Assembly (NCBI GenBank): GCA_021014945.1
Contig: MU266403.1
Location: 49,361-113,360 of the forward strand
Reading direction: 5' to 3'
From: Leucogyrophana mollusca
Lineage: Eukaryota; Basidiomycota; Agaricomycetes; Boletales
Length of the DNA: 64,000 nt
Shown: positions 35,303-47,412 of the stretch, piece by piece
Numbering within the stretch: the stretch's first letter is position 1
Layout: each line of letters opens with the position of its first letter
Notes under the pieces: model-generated
Told to the model about the DNA's origin: nothing
Database searches by the model: none
Seen by the model: the letters and a program-made list of their open reading frames with translations, nothing else
Translations under genes and position numbers: made by a program

Positions 35303-36430
35303 AATGCTATACGGAAAGTGCGACGGTGCGGGGAAGGTAGAGGGGCGAGCGGCTCACTTGGAATGCTCGCTTCAAGTATGTTGCACGGAAGCACGAGGTT
35401 CACGTCTGCAAGTGCCGGCGACACCATGAATGGGGCTTGGCAGGTGTTGGAATTCTAGGTTCAAGGGCTCCTGCAGGCGCCCTTACTGCGACCAGCCACA
35501 TTGTTTCCTTGACGAGCTCTTCGATGTTCCAACCACAGGAAGCATTCCAGAAAACGGGGGCCCATTCGATTTGGCAAGATAAGCCCTGTGGGGCCATGCC
35601 AGGGGCTTGCTTCGTGTTCAACACGTTGAACACATAGGTTGAAAAAGGCCTAAATTACTACCTGGAAGCCCGGAAAGTCAGCCGTGTTAGCAAAAGGCGA
35701 TAAGTAAATCTGACAAGTTACATGGTCCTGCTTTTAGTTAGGCCGTGTACCTGTTGTCCGATCGATTAAGATGGGACGAGCAGGCAAACCATAGCACTAC
35801 GGATTCTGGGAACGCTCTTCAGAAGCGCCCACAGTACTGTTCGTGTTGGTCAGAGGTTACCTTTTCGCTCTGGAGCCAGCGTCTCGACGCAAAACACACC
35901 ACGGAAGCTACATACTGAATGGCGCCGCGACATTTGGGGATACTGATGATCCGGAATGCACGAAACCTCAGGTTGGCCTCGAGGATGCTATCGTAGAGCA
36001 TCATGGGCGCCTTCGAGTCCATTTTGACGGGCCTCCATCTCACCGAAGAGAAAGCGATCGAAAGAGGTATTAGGCTATTTCCGGCTCACCCGGACGTTTC
36101 CGTGATCGTGGGGGTCTGCGCCACCGCGATCTGGATGTTTTGCAACTGGTGGTTGGCAATAATTCATACTCATAGGGAACATAATTCAAAACCGACCATC
36201 GTGGCCGACTTATCTTTGCCCCGGGTCCTTCAATTCGCGATTGTCAACTTAGCATTCCCCCTCGACTTGTGGGCAACAGTTTGAGTAAAATGGATCACAC
36301 CTATGTTCATAAGCTTTAGAATACATGGGCGAAAATCAAGAGGATATCGCTATTGTTCCCGAGGTAGGGGGTTGAGTTGCGATTATGAACAGTAAGCAAG
36401 TACATAGAACTCACGAAGCAACCAGCGCCC
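35303..36430. other. Intergenic, no gene assigned
   Basis: More than 1.1 kb between two same-strand GTPases. An open frame at 36003-36284 (+) contains one possible membrane helix (VSVIVGVCATAIWMFCNWWL) but has no known family and may be chance. A perfect 9-base inverted repeat with a 2-base centre lies at 35615-35634. Confidence 0.4.
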
Positions 36431-37513
36431 CTAGCGAAAACTAAACAGAGACATGATGCGCCTCCCAAGAGGAATCTTCAATTCTTGTATTTGCTTGAGG
36501 AGGGAGCGAAGCCTCTCCTCGGTATCCTGCAGTTTCCGCTGCAAATCTTCGTCCTCCCGAAGCCCGTCCGCACCTTGCAGTTGCATAACTATTTGCTTAT
36601 GCGTCTCCACCAGTTCCTTCAACGAGGCACGCATAGAGTCGCCTGCTTCTGTCTCCGGGAGGATTTTCTGGAGGTCGACAAGCTCTCTTTGAATTTGTAA
36701 GGCATCGATAGGCGTTTTCTCCACGATAAGATTGACGATGTCCCAGGCAGATGCGCGCGTGTCCTCGAATCGTGTCACCCTCGATCCTCCTGAGACCATA
36801 TCCTTCCAAAAGGTTCCGCGCAGCTGCTCCTCGCGGCACTGCCCGTCCTCTTCCTCGATATCACCCCATTTGGTCGTCGCTAGGATGATATTATGTAGCG
36901 CATCTTTGCCGCACAGTTTGTTAAACATCGCGAGGTTCTTGCGCGACGTCCCCAACATGCGGGCTTGTGATATCTCGTGGAGGTAAATGACACCAGCAAG
37001 TTTCATATCGTCGCTATAACTGGAGGCCGTTGTCAGAGTCTGCATCATGAACGAGAGGGCGACACTCACGAACGGGCGAGCCACACAGCGATGCGCCTCA
37101 AAATCTCTGAGTCTGGTGTGTACGTGTCATCAAACCCAGGGGTATCCACGAAGACCACGCGACGACTAGGGTCGGCAGGGTATGGAACGATCGCATGAAT
37201 GATTTCTGCGGTGCATGATTTCAGATCATGACCGACTGTCGTGAAGTTCCCGCCGGCAGCGGTATTGATGAACTGTGAGTGGAGCTGAGTTAATGAAGGT
37301 CGTTCAGTGACATGATCTTACGCTGCTCTTCCCCACCCCAGTTGGACCCATGATACTATGGACTCGTTTCAGCGTTCTTTCATGCCAATAGGTGAAGGGA
37401 ACGCACGGTATGATGATGTCGTTGGGTCTGCCGTCTCTCAAGACCGTATCAGTCTCCATCTGTTCTTTTCCTTTCCACAGCCTTCTTCTCATTTTCCGAC
37501 TCCCAGTAAACAT
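36431..37513 (-). CDS. A3: P-loop GTPase, class A, full length
   Basis: Start MFTGSRKMRRRLWKGKEQ at 37513; an internal Met seven codons on (MRRRLWKGKEQ) is equally possible and fits the paralogues better. Splicing joins DIIIP to IMGPTGVGKSS. Then come VGHDLKSCTAEI, VDTPGFDDTYTPD, LHEISQARMLGTSRKNL and ILATTKWGDIEEED. The C-terminus has a long coiled coil (RKLQDTEERLRSLLKQIQEL) and the tail PLGRRIMSLFSFR. All G1 and G3 residues are canonical. It is the closest match to A9 and A7 by eye, suggesting recent duplication followed by inversion. Confidence 0.87.
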
Positions 37514-38444
37514 TGTGAAGATCTAACTAGCAACGACAGAGTTGTGAAAAAGGGTGCGAGTGGGCCAGCGCCTGACATGCTTGTTTCAAGTACCAGAAGG
37601 GCACGAGGTAGAAGTGCACGCACCTGCGTGTATCATCAAGGGAGACGGCCAATAGCGCCAACTAATGCAGCACGACGCCTGTCAGAATTCCTTTTGCCAC
37701 ACCGAAACCGTCCGTAGAGATGGGAAGATACGTTTATGTGCTTTTATGTGACTTCGGCGTCGTGAACAACGAAGCGGAGGTGTAGGGCTGGAGTCGGTGA
37801 CCCTTAACGATAGACAGAATGCGCGTAACGAGAATATCTCGACATGCGTTCGGTCTCAATGAGAGGTTCCTTCCTTGACCTCAATTAAAAAAAGAGCGTC
37901 AATATGCCACGGGGTGCACAGCCGTGCACGAGGCTAACGGGTACGTCTCCTGCACGCCGCGATAAATATCTCAGCGGAAATCGGTTGCTGCCTGAACGTC
38001 AGTGAAAGAAGCTCGTTGGCAGAACCTCCTAAAGCCTGATCTGGAAGGTTTATGGAAGGATCCAAATCAAGATATTAAAACCGCAACGATACCTCAACGC
38101 GTGCGTGTGAGGTGGGGATCGATAACGACAGTATTTGACATGTATCGATCGTCGCGTGATAAGCATGCCCCACAGGTCTTGAGCCGGTGCTTTACCGGCG
38201 TTGTAATACGCATCCAGCCAGGCATCCCGCGATATGCACCGAAAGGCCAATCATTTATGGTCCACTCGTAGTATTGGCCGCAGCATTATTGCTCACGTGT
38301 TGCTTCCTGTAATATAGAAAGACCCGTTAGTTAGAACATACCAAGGAATCCAGCGAGCATAGTCCGTTGCCCTAACCCTTACACCAAAAGCATAGTTTGA
38401 ATATTTCTCTCCTTCCAGAAACGTAGTTGGTTCAACTCTCTTCG
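37514..38444. other. Divergent intergenic region, no gene recognised
   Basis: Between A3 (leftward) and B1 (rightward); probably contains both promoters. Open frames up to about 90 codons lack motifs. Confidence 0.5.
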
Positions 38445-39345
38445 ATGGCATTACCTGCCAAAATTCTGTGAGTCCTCTGTTCTGACAATGGAAACGGGCT
38501 GTCACCAGTACTTAATCGCTCCAAAGATTGCTGGGTCAAACTGGAGCGGGGAAAAGCACAGTAAGGATGTTTGTGTCGTCGAAATTATCCTGACTTACGA
38601 TTTACGATAGTTCATTAATGCCGCTGCTGGACAGAATGTCACGGCGGTCGGCCATGGGATAATGTCGTGCACGTCGAGTATTCAGTCCGTCCTCGTGACT
38701 CACCCCAACGACCCCCGTCGCAGCGTCACCCTCATTGACACTCCCGGGTTTAACGACTCCAACTGGAAAGACGATACCGAAACCTTGACCCGCATTGTAA
38801 ATTCCTTAACGTGAGCTTGCCAGCCTGTACCTCCCAGGTAATCCCGACTAACATAGCTTCCGCATGTAGGGATGGGGGAATAGAGCCCACAGGGATCATC
38901 TATCTGCACGAAATAACACTGTGTCGCAACGACCTCGACATACAGGGTTCATTGATGGGACCGATCCACCTCTCCAATCCCAGCGCAGTCCGCAACGTTG
39001 TTCTAACAACGACGAAATGGGGCAAGAATGCGTCAGATGAATTCGAGCGACGACAGAAAGAATTAAACAGGCAGTGGAAGACGATGCTCGACAAAGGATC
39101 ACAGACAAGTCGTTTCGCGAATTCAACGCCATCAGCGTGGGAAGTCATCGACCTCCTCCCACAGCCCGGTTCTAGCTCCCAGATTCGAGCTGAGCTGGTT
39201 CGTGTCCTGCAAGCTCTCCCGCAGCAGCAGCCACAAAACAGCCCTGGCGGGTTTTTCTCTCATCTTTTTGGAAAATTCAAACCTAACCGCCGTGTAAGTG
39301 CTGCCGCCGCGTTAGCACCACTGTGACTGAATTTCCGTCCAGTGA
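38445..39345 (+). CDS. B1: P-loop GTPase, class B
   Basis: Exons 38445-38467, 38527-38560, 38611-38810 and 38870-39293, then the stop codon at 39343-39345 after a pre-stop intron. The very short first exon (MALPAKIL) splices to LLGQTGAGKST, so the G domain starts almost at the N-terminus. Then VGHGIMSCTSSI, IDTPGFNDSNW (G3) and VVLTTTKWGKNA (G4 position). The C-terminus is GGFFSHLFGKFKPNRR. About 227 residues. If the final intron is retained, translation continues 11 codons to a stop at 39326 instead. It lacks the coiled coil of class A. Confidence 0.82.
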
Positions 39346-39793
39346 ATCAAGCCGATGACTCCGAAAAGAGGAGATAAAATTACTCGAGTAATCTTTATCT
39401 TTGCGCCATAAGATCGGGGGACTTGTACAATGGCCAAGCCAAATATTTCCTGTATCTCCTGTCTATGTATTTCAGCTCTCGAAGGTAAACCCAGTAAGCT
39501 TGCAGTGACAAGCCGCTGAACCGACGGACAGGTGTATTGTTTTTTTGGCTTACATATTTGAGTAATATCTACATGATATTGTTGCAAACGAGCATGAACT
39601 CGGAACAGGATCACTGCGACAGAAGTATAAGGGTATAACACTACTATGTAAGGTAGTGGATCGTTCGCAGTCCCTTCCCCCGGCAAGCAATCAAACGCCA
39701 TCATATAGACCGAGGCGTTCTATATCAGGATCTGCATACGGGAGACTAATCAAACGCTAATAATAGTGCATAGATCGTCGTCTCGCGTTGACC
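39346..39793. other. Convergent intergenic region, no gene recognised
   Basis: Between the 3' ends of B1 and B2. No feature recognised. Confidence 0.5.
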
Positions 39794-40611
39794 TCACCCG
39801 CCAAAAAGACGAGAAAAGAAACCCCTTATGCCGCCCTTCGCTGGCTTCTTGGGTAAGTGCTCCAGGACGCGAGTGAGTTCCCTTTGGATCAGAGAACCAT
39901 CGACAGGATCTTTCTGAAGGAGGACGCTCAAGACATCCCAGGCAGATTCGTGCGTGTTCGTGAACCGCGCCATGTGCGACCCTTTGCGGAGCATGGTCTT
40001 CCAGTGCACATTGGTCAGTTCTGCTTCATTTTTTGGCCCCACACCTTTGCTATCCTCCACCCATTTAGTCGTAGTTAGGACGATATACTGAACCAACCCG
40101 GGATAGCAAAGTTTGTTGGGCGTCATGAGGTCTGTAGGGTTTTCAGGATTTTCCGCCCGTGGCTGTTTGATGTCATGCAGATAGATAATTCCGGTGAGCT
40201 CTGTGCCTTCTTTGTGGCTATCGTGCAATGAGCATCGGCGGTGACCGTATGAGGCAGGTCACTCACCAAGACAGCCAGTCGACAATTGTTTTCAGGGTTA
40301 CCCCGTCCTCAAGCCACGTATCGTTGAAGCCCGGGGTGTCGATGAGGGTAACACGGCGATTGGGGTCGGTAGGATGCTGGGCGGTGAATGATTCTACGCT
40401 CTTTGTGCACGACTCCAAATTGTGACCAACCGCTGCTGGAGTTGCTCCAGTCGCATAGTTGATGAACTGCTTTCGTGGATAAGGAACCCGCGCTTGAAAG
40501 TAAAAACTTGCCTACCGTACTCTTCCCCGCTCCAGCCTCCCCTAGTACACTGATGGCGAGTAAGTTACAGCCTGAAAGGATCGGAGACGGTACGTACAGA
40601 AATACTGCCAT
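39794..40611 (-). CDS. B2: P-loop GTPase, class B
   Basis: The first exon is only 14 nt (MAVFL, start 40611) and is spliced to VLGEAGAGKST; this is the only start that reads into the P-loop in frame. The protein continues VGHNLESCTKSVES, LIDTPGFNDTWLED, YLHDIKQPRAENPEN and VLTTTKWVED, ending GGIRGFFSRLFGG. About 230 residues. Where B1, D1, D2 and D3 have an intron before the stop codon, B2 reads straight into TGA, although a GT donor overlaps that point and an alternative spliced end one codon longer is possible. Confidence 0.8.
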
Positions 40612-41026
40612 TCTGCTCTTTCCAAGCTTGCGAGAGGGATGGAAGGATTTTGAGAGGACATGGTGTCATGTCAATTGAGGCCCTCTAAGGCTGACGCGCG
40701 TATCGCTGTGCATGGGTGTCAGGGCTGAGGGGATCGGACACGAGAAAGCCATGCTGCTGATGGAGGCCGTTAGCTCTTAGGTACTTTGTTTGGGAGCATC
40801 CCAAAAGCAGCCTCGTATATTGCAGGATAATGTGATCCAGAGGTCGTCACTGGCATGCGAGATGTCAGATCGGAAGACAAGATAAAACGAGGTAGTCCCC
40901 CATTTACTCAAACGCCTATCCACCCTAACTTGTGACAATACGTCGGCCCTAATGCCAGCGCTAGCTCATAAGAAATTATTTATAGTGCTGCGGCTTGGGG
41001 CGGCACCGAAACTGGCTTTTAAGTGC
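40612..41026. other. Intergenic, no gene recognised
   Basis: Between two leftward genes, D2 and B2. Nothing recognised. Confidence 0.5.
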
Positions 41027-42696
41027 TCACTCGAAGTAATGTTAGCAACCAGACCAATAGGCACCGCGTCACACAGCATAGACCTACTTTTCGACCTCGC
41101 CCGAAGATGAATGTCAGGAATCCTCCCACGAAACCGGGCTCAGGCTTCTTAGGGAGCTGTGCTAGCACCTGGGTCAGCTCTTGATGAATCAAGGAGCCTT
41201 CCGGTCGGTCTTCCTGGAGAAGTCGGTCAACAATCTCCCAAGCGGAGTCGTGCGTGTTCAAATATCGGGCTGTCTGTGATCCTTTATCGATCATCTCCTT
41301 CCAGTACGATGCCTGCAATTGACGTTCGCGCTGCTCGTCTACATCATGGGCAACGCCATTCCACTTCGCTGTCGCAAGAACGACATTCTTCACCGCTTCA
41401 GGAGAGCGGAGTTTGTTGGGCACCAGGAGGTTCTCCGGGGTCTCTTTTGGACAGCGGGCATGCGTTATCTCATGCAGATAGATGATTCCCGACAGGTCCA
41501 CCCCCTCGTTGTGCCTAATGGACAGTCAGCTATTGACAAGACTCAGTACAGCACACTCACAAGGGCTCTAGCCACTCAATGATACACTTCAAAATCTCTC
41601 GGTCATTCACCCAGACGTCAATGAAACCGGGAGTATCAACGAAGATGATACGCCGAGTTGGATCCGTGGGATGGGGAACAAAAACCGGTTTTATGTTGGT
41701 TGTGCAGGTTTCCATGTCATTCCCGACAGGGGCTAGTTCATTCCCAGCAGCGGTGTTGATGAACTGCGGTCACGACTGAGTCAATAAAACTACGCGAGAA
41801 CAAAGGCCTCACAGTGCTTTTCCCCGCACCACTTTGACCTAGAAGCTAGGGTTTATAATGGGCGTTGATTTGAGTGGCACAAACAGATGAACTCACAGAA
41901 CCATGGTATTAGTCGGCCGTTTTCCGATGAGGAGGTCGATGATACTCCAAGCAGAGTCGCGCGTGCGATGGAACCGAGCTACCCTGGTTCCGATGTGATT
42001 CGATGTTCCAAATAGTCGCTGCTCCCGTTTTTGCTGTTCTACGTCCCCATGAACAGACCACTTCGTGGTTACTAGGATGATCTTGTTTATTGCATCTTTA
42101 CCGCAAAGTTTACGAATTTCAGGAATGAAGGTTCTCGACCATACATCCCGGGAAAGATATATGTCGTGAAGGTATACAATCCCGGTGACTTCGCTTCGCC
42201 CACCATACCTATTACAGTGTCTGTATTTGGAGAACGTACCGTCCTGCTAACTCACGAACAAGTCAGCCATGCATGCACTAGCTTCAAAAGCTTCGAGTTG
42301 TCGTATGCGCCATTGAATCCGGGGGTATCCAAGAGGACAATACGGCGGATGGGATCACTAGGATGGGAGATGACAATGGGTTTGAGTTCCGCCGTGCAAG
42401 GATTTAAGCCGTCGCTAATAGTCGTTGCATTTGTCGCAGCAGCGATATTGATAAACTGCCCAAACCTACCCAAACCTAGAGTGAATCTGGGAATATTGGC
42501 AGCACCAAACCACATACGGCACTGTTGCCGACTCCACTTAGACCCATGATACTGGAAGATCCAACAGGAAACGACTGCCTCCTGAGTGGTCAGGTGCAAC
42601 GTACACTATAATAATATCACTGCTCTGGGCGTCCGCCATGGTCATAGAAACACCATGTGTCCGCTTCCCCTTTCGTGGTTGCTTCCTCAGTATCAT
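41027..42696 (-). CDS. D2: double P-loop GTPase with degenerate first domain
   Basis: Start placed at MILRKQPRKGKRT, a basic N-terminus like class A. Domain 1 reads IMGLSGVGNSA at the Walker A loop: the invariant lysine is asparagine and the following Ser/Thr is alanine, so nucleotide binding there is doubtful. It keeps LLDTPGFNGAYD and LVTTKWSVHG. RPTNTM then joins LLGQSGAGKST of domain 2; the junction needs a donor (GTTCTG) slightly upstream of the obvious one. Domain 2 is canonical (VGNDMETCTTNI, VDTPGFIDVWVND, VLATAKWNGV) and ends GFVGGFLTFIFGRGRK, after which an intron separates the stop codon (41029-41027). About 460 residues. Confidence 0.8.
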
Positions 42697-43412
42697 GATC
42701 TTAGTGTCGTGGACGGATAATGCAGAGCAGGGAGATATGCAGTGGCAAAAGGCGCTGCCAGTGGGGGGTCCAGGCGCACTATCACCACGCATTTTCCTAC
42801 ATGCCTCCATTTTTCAATGACTTGGCAGAACAATGTGGCGACCATTAAATATTAAAATGGCGCCAGTGGGGCATGGGGTGACGGTAGTCCAGCTCGACGA
42901 TAGAATTGCAAGAGTAGTGCTGGTCATTGTCGTTGTATCAATATGAATAGAACTGAAAAACAACTATCGTGGGGAGGGTGGGTTGTTGCAGAGAACGAGC
43001 TGTCGGCGAGTACCGACAACTGGAAACGTTAATGCTTAGTCAGCTAAACGCTGGAAAGCGGGTTCTATTTGGAGCTTGCTCCACCTGCTATCGTGACTGC
43101 GATCTTGTCTTAGTGGAAGTAACCCAAATGGTGGTCCTGGACTCGAGTCTCAATATCAGCTATGGCTCACTCGCCGCAGACTCCGGCCTTGGTTATTGCT
43201 TGGACAGTGTAACAATTCATCCTTTCAACTCAGACAAGCCCCATCATACATGTGGCCTGCCGCAAGTCTTCCGTGCGTAGCGGTCATGCATTTGAAGGAT
43301 GGTCATGGAAGACCCTTACTGGCGCTTGACTTCGCAGCTTCACCTGCACTTCGTTTAGAACCGCAAACCCGCCAGCGTAAAAAGCGAGAGCCAGTGTGTG
43401 GGAAGTGTGCAG
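42697..43412. other. Divergent intergenic region, no gene recognised
   Basis: Between D2 (leftward) and A4 (rightward). Probably holds promoters; nothing specific recognised. Confidence 0.5.
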
Positions 43413-44326
43413 ATGCTGAACGATACTTTCATGGAGGACGCGAGGGACAACGATATCATTATTCTGTACGTTCCGTCCCCCCGTTCCGTGAGGAAAACTC
43501 ACACCTAACTGATTCTCAGCGTTATGGGTATAACAGGGGCAGGAAAGAGCAGTGTATGATCTTCTTCGATTCCTTGTCACCCTCGCTAACTCTGCCGGAA
43601 TCGTATAGTTCATCAACGCTGTAGCTGGGAAAAATGCTGTAACGGTTTGCCATAGCCTAACCGCGCAAACTGCAACAATTGAACATGTCATTGTCCCACA
43701 CCCCGACGACGCCGACCGTCGTGTTGTCCTCGTCGATACTCCTGGGTTTGATGATACATATTTAGATGACTCCGAGATTTTGAGACGCATTGCCGGCTGG
43801 CTGGCCGATTCGTGAGTTACACAGTCTCTGATACTGCCGCGGGTACTTACTACGTGCCAGGTACAACATGAAGAAGAAAATTACAGGGATAATTTATCTC
43901 CATGAAATTACGCAAACCCGCAATCCGTCGGAGACTCTCAATGCCATACAACTCCTATGTGGCAAACCTGCCTACCGGAATATGGTTCTGGCGACCACGA
44001 AGTGGTCCAATATCGCAGAAGCTAGGGGCAAGGAGCGCGAAGGACTCCTATACGCTTCATGGAAGGGTATGCTCGATCTGGGCTCAAGTATGTGCCGGTT
44101 TCTCGGCACACGAGACTCTGGTTGGAATATTGTCCGTTTGCTCCTCGACAAGCAACCCATTTTACTTCAAATTCAAGCCGAGATGCGTGGGCAGAGATCA
44201 CGTCTAGCTCAAACACGGGCGCAGAATATGTTTGGTGACAAGGAGAAGGAAGCGAAGCGGGGCAAGAACACTTGGAATCGGATAGCCCGATTGTGGTCGT
44301 CGTTATTTTCACCATCGAGGCGGTAG
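43413..44326 (+). CDS. A4: divergent class A P-loop GTPase
   Basis: Start MLNDTFMEDARDNDIII, shorter than in other class A genes and lacking the WKGKEQ segment. The P-loop exon encodes VMGITGAGKSS. Then FINAVAGKNAVTVCHSL (the usual VGH is VCH), AQTATIEHVIVPHPDD, VDTPGFDDTYLDD and VLATTKWSNI. The C-terminus is compact and strongly basic (GDKEKEAKRGKNTWNRIARL) and ends LWSSLFSPSRR in place of the long coiled coil. About 250 residues. G1 and G3 are intact, so it may still bind nucleotide; it is the most diverged single-domain class A member here. Confidence 0.8.
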
Positions 44327-44874
44327 CGAAATTTCGCAATAGTTTACGGGCCACAGTTTTCACACCATACTCTATGTCCTCCCACAATAATTTTGTTGGT
44401 GACTTTGGGACAGATTTGATTCAACTCCGTCATCAGGCTGTCGTGTACCGTTCAAGAGGCTCGGGGCTGAAGCGCTGACTACTTAAACTTACACACGCAC
44501 CAACCGCGTCACGCTCGAACCCCCAGTTCGACCTGCCTTCTTGGCTCACTGTGCCAAGCGAAGTCTCTTGTTTGCCAGACTCAGAAAGCAGCATTTCTGC
44601 TAACGAGATGTGGTTATATATATCTCCGAGCAAACAGCAACCTCCGGTTATTCGCTGTACGGCACTGGCATCTCCTCGGTACCTCCGTGATCTCGTTGCT
44701 TGTGCATGGGTGCAATGCAAATGCAGCACGCAGCGGCTCGCATGAGGGTGCCCCCAAACCTCGTGTACTCTTCCAAGGGGTACATACTGAAGATGGATAC
44801 CTCAGGCGCCTATTCGCAATAATCATAGTTCTTATTCTGCACCTACGTCTCCAAACACGATGCTTGGTGTGAAG
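44327..44874. other. Intergenic, no gene recognised
   Basis: Between the tandem genes A4 and A5. Nothing recognised beyond the presumed A5 promoter. Confidence 0.5.
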
Positions 44875-45967
44875 ATGCAGAGGAAGTGGAAAGGTAAAGA
44901 AAGGAAATGGAGGGGGAAGGAACAGAGGCCGGGAGACACGGTGATGGACCCAAAGCTGGCTCAGATGAGCGATATCATTGTACCGTAGGCATTCTCCACC
45001 ACTTTCCAGAACCACAGGGTCACCTGCTCTGTTTCCCAGCGTGATGGGACCAACTGGGGTCGGAAAGAGCACCGTGAGCATATTATTTGTCAAAGCCTCT
45101 CTCGTACTCAGTCTCGACGCAGTTTATCAACATCGCAGCAGGGAACCCGAATGCAACCACAGTTGGCCATGACTTGCGTTCTTCTACCTCCACTATTCAG
45201 CATGTCATTGTCCCCTATCCCGACGACCCTACTCGTCGTGTAGTTTTCGTTGATACCCCCGGCTTTGATGATACTTACGTTGACGACTCAGAGATATTGA
45301 GACGTATTTCCGTATGGCTAGCACGATCGTGAGTCCTGCGTAATCGTGTGTAGCTAGGACTGATAATACTTCATGCCCTAGATACAGCGATAATATGAGG
45401 CTCGCTGGCGTGGTGTACCTGCACGACATATCCCAAACTCGCATGTTGGGAACGCCGCGCAAAAATTTCGAGATGTTCGGTAAATTATGTGGCGAGGATG
45501 CGCTTGGTAATGTTATTCTAGCAACCACCAAGTGGTCCGATGTCCTGTACGAAACAGGGCGCTCGCGCGAACGGCAACTATCCGGAACATTTTGGAGGGA
45601 CATGATTGATCACGGTTCGCGCATGGCTCAGTTCCGAGGCGACCACGCGTCAGCGTGGACCATCGTCAACCTCATCATCAAGAAAGATCCCCTCATACTC
45701 CAAATTCAAAAGGAGTTGGTCGACCTCGGCAAACTTATCCCCGAGACAGAAGCGGGCAATTCCTTGCGCGCCAGGTTAAAAGACTTGGTGGAGAACTATA
45801 AGAGAGCAGCAGCGGAACTACGAGATGAGAATGGGAGAGAAGACGACGAAGATTTGCAGCAGAGATTACAGGATACCGAAAACCAAATTCATTCGCTGCT
45901 CGGCCAGATCCAAGACCTTAGGGTTCCTCTTAGTAAAAGAATAATGGCCTTCTTTGGCTTCCGCTAG
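44875..45967 (+). CDS. A5: P-loop GTPase, class A, full length
   Basis: Exons 44875-44984, 45040-45073 (34 nt, VMGPTGVGKST), 45123-45328 and 45382-45967. Start MQRKWKGKERKWRGKEQRPG shows a duplicated basic WKGKE element; an in-frame Met five codons upstream (44860) is an alternative. Motifs: VGHDLRSSTSTIQH, VDTPGFDDTYVDD, LHDISQTRMLGTPRKNF, ILATTKWSDV. The coiled coil (QQRLQDTENQIHSLLGQIQD) is followed by the tail PLSKRIMAFFGFR. About 300 residues. A good reference sequence for class A because every splice site is canonical. Confidence 0.9.
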
Positions 45968-46478
45968 GTTTCGTTTCACAGTAAGTCCTTCCGATGCATC
46001 TCTGGCTTTCTGAATTCGCTGAGTTGCCATGCCCTAGTGTCCGCTCTCGATTTACGCAAGAGGTTCGGTACATCAGCACCCTTCCCCTATTTTCAAAATG
46101 TGGCTGTCCTGTCTCGTACTACAGTACATGTGTCATTGCACGTAGCTGGTCTTGGTGGGACTGAGAAATGAATGGATGACAGCTACTTCGAGGGGCCAAA
46201 GGCGTGAATTGAGATTCCGCGTTTTAACCCCAAACTAAACCTTGTGCCAGACAAATTGTCCAAATCCGAGTCTGTACTAATCTGTGCTGGTCTAAACTTC
46301 CGTAACTTCTTTCGAGATAGGTGCAATAGTTAGAGCGCGACCCTGAACCCAGGGCTACGAGACATTAGTGTCCCAACCAAGAGCACACAACGCGTGACTG
46401 GATTATTCACCGTACCAGTGTCCGCAATGGATATTTGATAGTGGATTAATAGTGAATTCATTGATCGTGCTTCCCAAC
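45968..46478. other. Convergent intergenic region, no gene recognised
   Basis: Between the 3' ends of A5 and A6. The missing coiled-coil end of A6 would be expected here, but I did not find it in the frames inspected. Confidence 0.45.
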
Positions 46479-47412
46479 CTACTGCCGACGCTGCCCAGTC
46501 ACTTGTGTGGGACGCAACGCGTGCGCCGCGTCGGTTTCAGGAATAGGTTTGCCGAGGTCGACCACCTCCGTTTGGATTTGGAGAGGAAGCGAACGAACTG
46601 GGGCGACGAGGTCAACAATATCCCAAGCAGAATCTCGGGTATCGCGAAATTGAGCCATCCTCGACCCATGGTCGATCACCTCTTGCCAGAAATTTCTGGC
46701 CAGCTCTTTTTCACGATCCACTCCCACGTCCTCGTCAACCTCGCTCCACTTCGTTGTCGCTATAATGACGTTCTTGAGCGCATCGTCCCCACATAACCGG
46801 CGAAACATCGTGAGGCTCTTGCGTGAAGTTCCGAACATGCGAGTCTGAGATATATCGTGCAGGTAGATCACACCTGCTAGTTTCATTTTATCGCTGTATC
46901 TGTCAATATCCCGAGGTATTAGCTCGCACCATCGTGCTCTAAGCAGGCCAGCTGCTTACGATTGTGCGAGCCACAGAGCGATGCGCCTCAGTATTTCCAA
47001 GTCATCGACGGATGTGTTATCGAAGGAAGGCGTATCGACAAATACCACACGTCGGGCAGGGTTATTTGGATAGGGCACGACCACATGCTGAATACTCGAG
47101 GTGCAGGATTCCAAGCTATTACCGACGAGCATGGTATCTCTCCCAACAACGCAATTGATGAACTTGTGATTTGGGTAAGTCTTCGCGAACTGGTAACTCA
47201 GCAAGAACCTACGGTGCTCTTTCCGACCCCAGTTGGGCCCATGATACTATGGACATCGGAAAATAATAGGTGATGGTCATCCTGAAACAGATGCGGGACA
47301 CTCACGGGATGATGATGTCAGTCGCTTTGGCATCCTTTAGAAGCTGGTCGTTTAACTGCTGGATGGTTTTACTTTTGACCCTCGAACTCTTCTCGTTGGA
47401 CGGGTTGGGCAT
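46479..47412 (-). CDS. A6: decaying class A P-loop GTPase
   Basis: Start MPNPSNEKSSRVKSKTI; the usual WKGKEQ start is replaced. DIIIP is spliced to IMGPTGVGKST, then FINCVVGRDTMLVGNSLESC, where VGH has become VGN. G3 reads VDTPSFDNTSVDD: the DTPG glycine that contacts the gamma-phosphate is serine. IIATTKWSEV is kept. After IPETDAAHALR the protein ends in RPTQVTGQRRQ, lacking the coiled coil and tail. About 255 residues. These changes together suggest a gene losing GTPase function, or a nucleotide-locked variant. Confidence 0.72.

Noticed and set aside
35615..35634. Perfect 9-base inverted repeat with 2-base centre
   Set aside because: Too short and isolated to call an operator, attachment site or terminator in a fungal genome.
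36003..36284. Possible membrane protein gene
   Set aside because: One hydrophobic segment in an otherwise anonymous 93-codon frame, with another open frame on the opposite strand.
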